Part shown: positions 8,031 to 14,733 of the stretch, piece after piece
Numbering within the stretch: the stretch's first letter is position 1
Layout of the letters: every line of letters starts with the position of its first letter
Source of the DNA: Marmoricola sp.
GTDB taxonomy: Bacteria; Actinomycetota; Actinomycetes; Propionibacteriales; Nocardioidaceae
Assembly (NCBI GenBank): GCA_025964775.1
Contig: JAOPYE010000026.1
Span: 124,001-188,000 of the forward strand
Direction of reading: 5' to 3'
Length of the DNA: 64,000 bases
Position numbers and translations under genes: made by a program
The notes under the pieces: generated by a model
Databases searched by the model: none
What the model was told of the DNA's origin: nothing
What the model saw: the letters and a program-made list of their open reading frames with translations, nothing else

Positions 8031-9116
8031 TCACCGGTTCCCGATGAAGCTCTGCGAGTCGCCGGTCGGTGCGGGTGCACCGATGAGCTTCGCGAGCAGC
8101 TGGCTGGCCGGGTTGTTGAACCTCATCGGCGCGTCCGGCGGCAGCAGCCCGACCTCGATCATCAGGTTGCCCGCCCGGTGCATCAACGCGGCCAACCGGA
8201 CCGCGGCCCAGACCTCGTAGTAGTCGACGTGCTCGACCGAGCGTCCTGCTGCCTTCTCGTAGATCGCGATGACCTCGTCGCGGGTCGGGAAGCCCGACGG
8301 ATACGGCATCCCGATGCCCTCGGTGTGGTGCCGCAGCAGGAACAGCCACCACCCGACCTCGACGTCAGGCTGTCCGAGGCCGACCATCTCCCAGTCGAGG
8401 ATCGCGTTCACGGTGAGGTCGTCTCCGAACATCATGTTGCCGATGCGAGCGTCGCCCCAGGTGAGCACTGGCTCGCGGTCGTCGCTGGGCCGGTTGTCCG
8501 CCAGCCACTGGAAGCCGGCCTCTACGGTCTGGTTGACGTCCCCCTCGCGGGCCCAGTCGTAGACTGCCTTCCACTTCGCGATGTCTGCGTCGAACACGTC
8601 GGAGCCGTCGGCAGGAGCCAGGAACTCGAGCCCGAGTGCACGCCAGTCGGCATTGTGAATGTCGGCCAGTGCCTCCAGCGAGTTGGTGACCAGCGTCCGG
8701 CGCTCCTCGTCGGATAGGTCGAGTACCCAGCCGGTAGCGGTGAACGGCGGGTCGTCGGCGGCGATCCGCCCGTATGCCCGCTCCATCACCAGGAACTGGG
8801 CACCCAGGTGCGCCGGGTCCTGTTCGACCCAGCGCACGACCGGTACCGAGACGCCGATGCCGGCGAGAGCGTTCATCACCGTGGCTTCCTTGGCCAGGTC
8901 GTACTCCATGAAGACCGCCGGTCCGTCGGGCGCGACCCTGGCGACGAAGTGCTCCTCGCCCGCGGGAGTCGTCGCCGAGAACAGGACCGTCAGATTCGAC
9001 ATCCCGCTCGCGCTGGGTACGTCGCAGGTGGTGATCGTCGCTCCGGGGAGCTTGGTCTCGAGCCAGGCCTGGAGGCCGCCACGGACCTCCTCGGGGCTCT
9101 TGTTGGCGAGGGCCAT
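8031..9116 (-). CDS. Aminoglycoside-phosphotransferase-fold (APH family) protein
   Basis: A 361-residue protein of the APH/choline-kinase fold, of the type related to the ACAD10 N-terminus. The catalytic loop reads LTWGDARIGNMMF (the HGDxxxGN position, with Trp in place of His before Gly-Asp) and the metal-binding segment reads AILDWEMVGLG. The N-lobe contains FVARVAPDG (the ATP-Lys position is Arg or displaced). Such proteins phosphorylate small hydroxylated molecules or are catalytically altered. ATG 9116 overlaps the upstream stop as ATGA. It sits between two lipocalin-like genes in the operon. It is not an antibiotic-resistance gene by any evidence here; the substrate is unknown. Confidence 0.85.
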   Translation of the reverse strand: MALANKSPEEVRGGLQAWLETKLPGATITTCDVPSASGMSNLTVLFSATTPAGEEHFVARVAPDGPAVFMEYDLAKEATVMNALAGIGVSVPVVRWVEQDPAHLGAQFLVMERAYGRIAADDPPFTATGWVLDLSDEERRTLVTNSLEALADIHNADWRALGLEFLAPADGSDVFDADIAKWKAVYDWAREGDVNQTVEAGFQWLADNRPSDDREPVLTWGDARIGNMMFGDDLTVNAILDWEMVGLGQPDVEVGWWLFLLRHHTEGIGMPYPSGFPTRDEVIAIYEKAAGRSVEHVDYYEVWAAVRLAALMHRAGNLMIEVGLLPPDAPMRFNNPASQLLAKLIGAPAPTGDSQSFIGNR

Positions 9117-10177
9117 CAGTTGTCTCCTTCGGTGAGTGTTTCTGGGAGGGCGCGTGCCTTGACGGCCCGCTGGTAGCGGTCGAACCAGATCTCCTGGTAC
9201 GTCGAATGAGCCACCCGGCCTGCCTCGTCCTCCCAGCGGAAGACGCTGTCGTGGAACGACACGTTGGGCCACGCCGGGATGGTCGCCGTCGCGATCGCAC
9301 GGCCGGTGAAACGGTGGACGTTGCCGTCCTCGTCCTCCGCCTCAATCTCCTGTCGCAGGGTGGCGAAGGTGTGCGGCTGGCGCTCGAGCACGTTGCGTCG
9401 TACCCGGGTGATCTTCTTGGTCTCCCCGTTGGTGTGCAGCCACGCGAAGTGATGGGTCGGCATGCCGTCGGGGATCTCGTAGATGCCCGCCCACTCCGGC
9501 TCGGTGTCGGGAGCCTCGAAGCTGATCTGGTTGAAGATCAGGTCTTCCCCGAAGTACATCGGCGACCAGCCGACCGGGGGCACCGGCACTCCGCCCTGCG
9601 TCTCCTTGCGCACCTGGCGCCAGGAGCGGTCCCGTGGGGCGAAGCAGTCGATGTCGAAGTGTTCGCCATTGAGCTCGAGAGTGCCGACGCAGTGCATGAA
9701 CTGCTCGCTCCCGCCGGGCACGCGTCCCGGGTCGTCGTGGTGGTCCTCCTCACCGGGCATCACGTGACCGCGGACCAGGAGCGGGGTCACGGCCGTCTGC
9801 GTCAGGGCCAGCTTGGTCTGGCCGTCCACGCTGGCGTAGCTCACCCGGGCCACCCGACCTGGCTCGACGAACTCGATCGAGAGGCCGTTGGCCGTCGTGA
9901 TGGTGTTCCCGTCTATCTCGGGCCACGGCATCGTGACCTCGTAGTCGAGGTGGTCGACGTCGATCGCGTTCACATTGTCGGTGCCGCGGAAGATCGAGAC
10001 ACCGCCCTGGCACAGCTGCATCGCCGGCTGGTAGCGGATGTAGAGGAATGCACCGATCGCCGCTTCCGGGATCGAGAACCCGAAGTAGTGGGTGTGGATC
10101 GTGTGGTGGTCCCACTCCTCGCCCTCGGGCAACGGCAGGATCAGGTCGGACTCAGGGGGGTGGACGGCGTGGCTCAT
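9116..10177 (-). CDS. Lipocalin-like protein of unknown function, second copy in operon
   Basis: A 353-residue protein with a beta-rich, AttH/CrtC-like appearance. The N-terminal half has EEWDHHTIHTHYFGFSIPEAAIG; the second half has CFAPRDRSWRQVRKE, comparable to the LRDRTWGFRDE of the product of 7142-8026. A histidine/aspartate cluster (EEDHHDDPGR) lies near the middle. ATG 10177 overlaps the stop of the upstream membrane protein gene (ATGA), and its own stop overlaps the phosphotransferase-fold gene, so translation is probably coupled. I recognise the broad family (DUF7064/7065-type) but no function. Two diverged members in one operon suggest either a heterodimer or two consecutive steps on one ligand. 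Confidence 0.68.
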   Translation of the reverse strand: MSHAVHPPESDLILPLPEGEEWDHHTIHTHYFGFSIPEAAIGAFLYIRYQPAMQLCQGGVSIFRGTDNVNAIDVDHLDYEVTMPWPEIDGNTITTANGLSIEFVEPGRVARVSYASVDGQTKLALTQTAVTPLLVRGHVMPGEEDHHDDPGRVPGGSEQFMHCVGTLELNGEHFDIDCFAPRDRSWRQVRKETQGGVPVPPVGWSPMYFGEDLIFNQISFEAPDTEPEWAGIYEIPDGMPTHHFAWLHTNGETKKITRVRRNVLERQPHTFATLRQEIEAEDEDGNVHRFTGRAIATATIPAWPNVSFHDSVFRWEDEAGRVAHSTYQEIWFDRYQRAVKARALPETLTEGDN

Positions 10178-10995
10178 GCGAAGGCCTCCTCGAGGACCGG
10201 CAGGCCGGTGGCGGCGGTCGCCTGCTTGGCGACGACGAGGCCGATGATCCAGACGCAGTACAGCGAGAGTGCGAGCGTCACCAGTGCGGCCGCGTAGGTC
10301 CAGACGTACGACACGTCGTGCTGGTTCAGCGCGATCCACATCGGCCACGCGGCGGCACCGTTGGCGACGCCGTCGGCCATCGGGATCAGCGGGATCACGG
10401 CGAGTAGTCGCCACGGGGAGCTGCCGAAGTACGGCGACAGCTTGTATATCAACGCACCGGCAATCATCGGCATCACCGGATTGACGAAGGCCCACCACAG
10501 CGGGAACCCGAAGACGTTGAACGGCTGGTGCCCGTAGTACAGGTAGGTGTGCGCGATGATCCCGGGGAGCTCGAGGAAGATGTCGACGAAGCCGACGACT
10601 GCCCAGAGCTGGAAGAGCTGCTTCATCGAGATCCCGCGCTGGAACAGCCGGGCGGCGAGGAAGCCCATCCCCCCGACGTACCAGGGATAGACGAAGCAGA
10701 TGTAGAGCGGCATCGTCCGGTCGAGGACGGTAAAGGTGCCGTGCGCGCCCGCCTCCTTCAGGTAGACGAGGCCCAGGACGTCGACGATCGGTTCGAAGGT
10801 CGCCGCCAGAGCGCCACCCACGATGCAGTAGAGCAGCAGTGGTCCCTTGCCCTTCACCAGGTGCCGGATCGCGATCGCGAGCGCGATCCCGAGCGGGATG
10901 AAGATGAAGATGTTGAAGACCAGCTCGGCCGTGTGCGGCATCGCGTCGTGCACCGGTGGCTGAGGGATCTCGGCGAAGGTCTGGAGAGCGGGCAT
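10174..10995 (-). CDS. Multi-pass membrane protein, possibly AveC-like
   Basis: A 273-residue protein with about seven membrane segments (for example ELVFNIFIFIPLGIALAIAI, LYCIVGGALAATFEPIVDVLGL, LYICFVYPWYVGGMGFLAARLF, WWAFVNPVMPMIAGALIY, AAALVTLALSLYCVWIIGLV). It is the first gene of the operon under the TetR-type operators at 10999-11056. The general look, with short conserved loops such as FEPIVDVLG and YYGHQPF, reminds me of spirocyclase AveC-like proteins found in actinobacterial lipid and steroid clusters, but I cannot confirm this by eye. No redox-cofactor motif is visible. Start ATG 10995 is unambiguous, lying just inside the operator region. Confidence 0.75.
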   Translation of the reverse strand: MPALQTFAEIPQPPVHDAMPHTAELVFNIFIFIPLGIALAIAIRHLVKGKGPLLLYCIVGGALAATFEPIVDVLGLVYLKEAGAHGTFTVLDRTMPLYICFVYPWYVGGMGFLAARLFQRGISMKQLFQLWAVVGFVDIFLELPGIIAHTYLYYGHQPFNVFGFPLWWAFVNPVMPMIAGALIYKLSPYFGSSPWRLLAVIPLIPMADGVANGAAAWPMWIALNQHDVSYVWTYAAALVTLALSLYCVWIIGLVVAKQATAATGLPVLEEAFA

Positions 10996-10998
10996 GAA

Positions 10999-11056
10999 TG
11001 AAACTTATTTCATCTTTGAATCCGATGCAAGAGTGAAATCAAATTCATCTTTGAAT
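10999..11056. promoter_or_regulatory. Double three-half-site operator array for the divergent TetR regulator
   Basis: Two arrays sit between the operon start (10995) and the tetR start (11074). Array 1 is TGAAA-N4-TTTCA-N4-TGAAT (10999-11021); array 2 is TGAAA-N4-ATTCA-N4-TGAAT (11034-11056). Half-sites step by 9 bp, and a 13-bp block TTCATCTTTGAAT repeats exactly 35 bp apart (11009-11021 and 11044-11056). TetR dimers typically bind such palindromes. The second array overlaps the promoter spacer of tetR, whose -10 (TACGAT) is at 11062-11067, so autorepression is likely. Confidence 0.72.
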
Positions 11057-11073
11057 GTTGCTACGATGATGGA

Positions 11074-11679
11074 GTGACCACCGTTCCCACCCGCACCGAG
11101 ATCCGCCGCGAGAAGACCCGCCGCCGACTGATCGAGGCTGGACGGACGCTGATCGCGGAGCACGGCGTGAGTGGCTTGCGGATCCAGGACATCACCGAGC
11201 AGGCCGACATTGCCCTCGGCTCGTTCTACAACTACTTCCCCACCAAGGAAGAGCTGGTCGAGGCGGTGGTCGCCGACTCACTGAGCGATCTGGGTGCCGA
11301 GACCGTCGTCGGCGACGAGGGCCAGGATCCCGCCGTGACCGCCGTGGCCGCGATCTACCGGGTCGTCCGGCTGGCGTACGACGACCCGGACTTCGCCCGG
11401 TTGGTGATCAACCTGAACCACGCCGACGAACTCTTCGCACAGTCGTTCCACCCGTTCGCCCGCCAGGTGGTGGAACGCGGCGTTGCCGAGGGACGCTTCG
11501 ACTGCCCCGACATCGACGTCTCGGTGAACTTCGTGGTCGGCGCCTCGCTCACCCTGATCCGCGGCATCCTCGCCGGCGTGCACGAGCCAGGAGCAGAGGT
11601 GGTGCACGCCGAGCTCGGCCTGCGGGCCCTCGGGATCGACCGCGACGAGGCACGACGGCTCGCTGTCGCCGGCGCGTGA
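11074..11679 (+). CDS. TetR/AcrR family transcriptional regulator
   Basis: A 201-residue regulator with a classic N-terminal helix-turn-helix (residues about 10-57): RRRLIEAGRTLIAEHG, then IQDITEQADIALGSFYNYFP, then TKEELVEAVV. The C-terminal ligand domain is variable. It is transcribed away from the six-gene operon 4784-10995 and is the obvious candidate to bind the operator arrays between them. Start GTG 11074 has TACGAT exactly 6 nt before it, so the mRNA is probably leaderless. The ligand is unknown; by context it may be the substrate or a CoA-ester of the pathway. It converges with the next tetR gene. Confidence 0.92.
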   Translation: MTTVPTRTEIRREKTRRRLIEAGRTLIAEHGVSGLRIQDITEQADIALGSFYNYFPTKEELVEAVVADSLSDLGAETVVGDEGQDPAVTAVAAIYRVVRLAYDDPDFARLVINLNHADELFAQSFHPFARQVVERGVAEGRFDCPDIDVSVNFVVGASLTLIRGILAGVHEPGAEVVHAELGLRALGIDRDEARRLAVAGA

Positions 11680-11690
11680 CGTAGTCCGGC

Positions 11691-12335
11691 TCAGGCCGAG
11701 CGGCCCATCGCCGCGATACCGGCGATCAGCAGTTCGAGGCCGGCGTTGAAGGTCGCTTCGGCGTTTGCCGTGACCAGATGGCCCGCCAGCTCGATCACCT
11801 GAGGGAACTCCTCGCGCGACAGCCCGCGCAGACCAGGGAACTGAGCGCCGTCGCTGCGCTCCAGACCGACCTCACGTTGGACCGATCCGATCGTGAAGGA
11901 CGTGAGCGCGTAGAAGGCATGGGTCACTTGCTCGCCTGCCAACCCGGCCGCGCTGAGCGCACCGAAGAGAGCCTCAGCTCCGCGGTAGGCCGCTTCCCCG
12001 TCCAGGCGCTGGGTCGCCGCGATCGGGAGCAGTTCCGGGTGCGCCAGGAAGACGGAGCGCAACGAGCGGACCACCTGTGCCACGCGCTCGTCCCACGGCG
12101 CGTCGTCGTCAGCAGACAGCTCGAGGGTGCTCAACAACCGGTTGGCCAATGCCTGAAGCACCTCGTCCTTGGTGCGCACGTAGCCGTACAACGTCATCAC
12201 GCCGACGCCGCACTCCTTTGCCAGGCGACGCATGCTCAGCGCATCGAAGCCTTGCTCGGCTACGAGCTTCGCGGCCGCATCGACGATCACATCAAGACTC
12301 AGCCGGGACGACGTCGGTTCTGGGGGAGTCGGCAC
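11691..12335 (-). CDS. TetR family transcriptional regulator with TetR_C-like domain
   Basis: A 214-residue regulator. The DNA-binding part reads LDVIVDAAAKLVAEQGFD, then SMRRLAKECGVGVMTLYGYV, then RTKDEVLQALANR, the LYGYV variant typical of TetR proteins with the TetR_C_1-type domain. Start GTG 12335 was chosen because a TACGAT hexamer lies 6 nt upstream, giving a leaderless transcript; a longer frame continues upstream without support. It diverges from the LLM oxidoreductase gene at 12411 across two CGTA-N4-TACG palindromes, one of which overlaps its own -10, so it likely represses itself and the oxidoreductase pair. Ligand unknown. Confidence 0.9.
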   Translation of the reverse strand: MPTPPEPTSSRLSLDVIVDAAAKLVAEQGFDALSMRRLAKECGVGVMTLYGYVRTKDEVLQALANRLLSTLELSADDDAPWDERVAQVVRSLRSVFLAHPELLPIAATQRLDGEAAYRGAEALFGALSAAGLAGEQVTHAFYALTSFTIGSVQREVGLERSDGAQFPGLRGLSREEFPQVIELAGHLVTANAEATFNAGLELLIAGIAAMGRSA

Positions 12336-12343
12336 GGAGTCAT

Positions 12344-12394
12344 CGTAACGGTACGGTTGCGGTATTCGCACGGTGTATGTACCGTACGCGTACG
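12344..12394. promoter_or_regulatory. Pair of CGTA-N4-TACG operators between tetR and LLM gene
   Basis: Two 12-bp sites, CGTAACGGTACG (12344-12355) and CGTACGCGTACG (12383-12394, a perfect palindrome), lie 39 bp apart centre to centre. The first overlaps the leaderless -10 of the tetR gene (12342-12347); the second lies just before the ribosome site of the LLM gene. This is the arrangement expected for a divergently acting TetR repressor. Confidence 0.72.
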
Positions 12395-12410
12395 ACCAGA
12401 GGAGAGCTCG

Positions 12411-13499
12411 ATGAGATCGACCCCGCTCAGCACGTACCTCGTTTCCGGCGCCGTGACCGCCCACAGCGGGGAACGCACGTTCGCCACCGAGTCGCGCACC
12501 GTCGCCGAGGGAATCCAGGACGGCGTCGATGCCGACCGGCTCGGGTTCCACCGGGCCTTCGTGTCGGAGCGCTACGACATCAAGCACGCCGAGGTCATCC
12601 TCAGCGGGATCGCAGCGCGGACATCGTCGATCCGACTGGCGACCGGGACGATCGACCCGCAGACACGGCAGGTCTGGAACGTGGCCTCCTTCGGCGCCAC
12701 CATGCACGCCTGTTACGGGCCGAGGCTGACGATCTGCCTCGGCCTGGGCGACGACGCGATCTTCAAGCGGATGGGGGTCAGCAAGGCCAGCTACGCCGAG
12801 ATGGCCGAGTACGCCGAGATGTACCGATCGCTGTGGCGCGGCGAACCCGTCTCCTACAGCGGCCAGTCCGGGTCCTTCGAGGGTTTCTCCTTCTCCGAGA
12901 CCTACGACGGTCCGCCGCCCGAGCTGTGGATCGGCTCGTTCGGCAACCCCAAGGGAGCCGAGGCCGTGGCCAGGAGCTACGACGGCGTCCTGCTTCCGCC
13001 GGTCTTCACTCCGCCCGCCACCGAGGCTGCCGTGCGGCGCATCCGCGAAGCCTGCGAACGCATCGACCGAGACCCTGCCAGCGTGCGCATCTGCCAGTCC
13101 GTCATCACCGCCCCCGATCTCGCCGAGGAGGAGTTCCGCCAGCTCGCGCACGGCCGCGCGACGTCGTACTTCGTCTACCCCGGCTACGGCGAAGCACTCG
13201 CGCGAGTCAATGGCTGGGACAAACAGGTCATCCGCGACGTCCGCGACCACCCGATCTTCAAGGGGCTGGGCAAAGTGGCAGACATGGAGATGCACCGGCA
13301 CCAGATGCTGGACGCAGCAGCGCTGATCCCGGATGAGTGGATGGTGGACTCTTCCGCCGTCGGAACGGCTGCGGAGTGCGCCGCCAGTCTGCAACGCTTC
13401 GTCGACGCGGGCGTCGACGAGATCACCACCTACGGCTCGACGCCGTTGCAGAACGCCGGACTGCTCGCGGCCTGGAACGCCGAGGAGGTGGCGGCATGA
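12411..13499 (+). CDS. LLM-class (F420/FMN-dependent) oxidoreductase
   Basis: A 362-residue luciferase-like monooxygenase family protein. Features include GVDADRLGFHRAFVSERYD near residue 40, SIRLATGTIDPQTR, RLTICLGLGDD, and PPELWIGSFGNPKGAEAVARSYDG, which is the usual barrel region binding flavin or F420 phosphate. The family in actinobacteria usually uses F420. AGAGGAGA lies 7 nt before ATG 12411. It is followed by a phosphotransferase-fold gene with ATGA overlap, forming a two-gene operon opposite a tetR gene. The substrate is unknown; detoxification or catabolism of a lipophilic compound is only inferred from family and context. Confidence 0.88.
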   Translation: MRSTPLSTYLVSGAVTAHSGERTFATESRTVAEGIQDGVDADRLGFHRAFVSERYDIKHAEVILSGIAARTSSIRLATGTIDPQTRQVWNVASFGATMHACYGPRLTICLGLGDDAIFKRMGVSKASYAEMAEYAEMYRSLWRGEPVSYSGQSGSFEGFSFSETYDGPPPELWIGSFGNPKGAEAVARSYDGVLLPPVFTPPATEAAVRRIREACERIDRDPASVRICQSVITAPDLAEEEFRQLAHGRATSYFVYPGYGEALARVNGWDKQVIRDVRDHPIFKGLGKVADMEMHRHQMLDAAALIPDEWMVDSSAVGTAAECAASLQRFVDAGVDEITTYGSTPLQNAGLLAAWNAEEVAA

Positions 13500-14551
13500 G
13501 CTTGTCGAGTCGACTGACCGACCTGAACCCCGACTGGCTTGACCGTGCGCTCGCGGAACGCGGTAGCGGCACGGCGCCCGTGCTCGGCCTCGACGTCCAG
13601 CCAGTTACGTTCATGGGAGCAACGACGGAGATGGCGCGGCTGCACATCACCTACGCCGATACCGGCGTGCCCGGGCCACCGACGCTTGTCGCCAAGCTGC
13701 GCGGCACCAGCGAGGTCCAGCGCCAGATGGACCTCGCGATGGGGTTGTTCGCTCGCGAAGCCTGCTTCTACGGAACCTTCGCCGATGCCGTTCCGGTGCG
13801 CACCCCGCGCTGCTGGTCGATCGGCGACGGCGACGCCGGACCGCTGCTGCTCGAAGATCTGGGCGACCTCCGGATGTGCGACCAGATGGACGGGATGAAC
13901 CTGCCCGACGCCGAGACGATGATGGACGCGCTCGCCGACCTGCACGCGACCTTCTGGGAGTCCGACCAGCTCACCGAGCCGTGGCTCGCGTCACCAGCCG
14001 AAGGCGTGTTCGCCGGGATGATCGGGCAGCTGGTCGCCAGCGGTGCACCCGCACTGGCCGAGCGGTACGGCGACCAGGTACCCGCCGACGTCATGTCCGC
14101 GATCCTCGACCGCTCCCACTGCTGGACCGATGTGCTGGCTCGCCTGGTCGAAGGCCCGCAGACCCTGATCCACAACGACGCCCGCCTCGACAACCTGTTC
14201 TTCGGCGACGAAGGCACCCCGTGCCTGATCGACTGGCAACTCGTCGGTCGCAGTCGGGGAACCCAGGACGTCGGCTATCTCCTCGCGGGCAACATGGATG
14301 GCGACGAGCTGTCTGCCCGGTGGGAGCCGCTCCTGCGCCGCTACCACGATCGCCTTGTCGCGCTGGGAGTGTCCGGCTACAGCTTCGATCAGTGCGTCGA
14401 GCACTACCGACAGAGCATCGTGTATCCCCTCGGCGCAGGTATGGCACTCCTCGGCGATATGGACGTCGGCGATGGTCGCGGTCTCGGCGACCGGATCGTG
14501 ACCAGATGCCTGCGCCATATCGCGGAGCTCGAGTCGTTCAAGGTGCTGTGA
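13496..14551 (+). CDS. Phosphotransferase-fold (APH family) protein, second copy
   Basis: A 351-residue APH-fold protein. The catalytic loop is LIHNDARLDNLFFG (His-Asn-Asp, with Asn four residues after Asp-Ala-Arg-Leu-Asp), and the metal segment is CLIDWQLVGRSRG. The N-lobe contains LVAKLRG with the ATP-binding Lys. It therefore retains the residues expected for kinase activity better than the APH-like protein at 8031-9116. ATG 13496 overlaps the LLM gene stop, so the two are co-translated. Similar proteins occur with LLM enzymes and acyl-CoA dehydrogenases in steroid and lipid clusters of actinobacteria. The phosphate acceptor is not known. Confidence 0.86.
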   Translation: MSLSSRLTDLNPDWLDRALAERGSGTAPVLGLDVQPVTFMGATTEMARLHITYADTGVPGPPTLVAKLRGTSEVQRQMDLAMGLFAREACFYGTFADAVPVRTPRCWSIGDGDAGPLLLEDLGDLRMCDQMDGMNLPDAETMMDALADLHATFWESDQLTEPWLASPAEGVFAGMIGQLVASGAPALAERYGDQVPADVMSAILDRSHCWTDVLARLVEGPQTLIHNDARLDNLFFGDEGTPCLIDWQLVGRSRGTQDVGYLLAGNMDGDELSARWEPLLRRYHDRLVALGVSGYSFDQCVEHYRQSIVYPLGAGMALLGDMDVGDGRGLGDRIVTRCLRHIAELESFKVL

Positions 14552-14566
14552 CCTCGGTCTTCCCAG

Positions 14567-14639
14567 AGCCGATGACAGGAGTCGAACCCGCGACATCCTC
14601 TTTACAAGAGAGGCGCTCTACCAACTGAGCTACATCGGC
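14567..14639 (-). tRNA. tRNA-Thr (anticodon UGU)
   Basis: A 73-nt cloverleaf folds on the minus strand. The acceptor stem is GCCGATG/CATCGGC, the D arm GCTC-AGTTGGTA-GAGC, the anticodon stem CCTCT/AGAGG with loop CTTGTAA (anticodon TGT, complement at 14604-14606), and the T arm GCGGG-TTCGACT-CCTGT. The discriminator is U and CCA is not encoded. It reads ACA threonine codons. It lies 15 bp beyond the phosphotransferase-fold gene, at the border between the accessory left part and the housekeeping part. Confidence 0.96.
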
Positions 14640-14733
14640 GCGCAGGACGCTCAGCGCCCTGCGGCGCCATCGTACCGACGCGCGGGCCGCGCTTTCTCCC
14701 CGGGACGACCGCATCATCGGGGAGGATGCAGGA

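Noticed and set aside
8031..9116. Aminoglycoside resistance gene
   Set aside because: The APH fold is shared by many metabolic kinases; the context is catabolic, and the catalytic loop is altered.
14567..14639. tRNA-Thr as an integration site for the left accessory region
   Set aside because: The tRNA 3' end faces the accessory genes, but I see no duplicated tRNA end, integrase or other mobility gene in the window. The left border is outside, so no island can be claimed.
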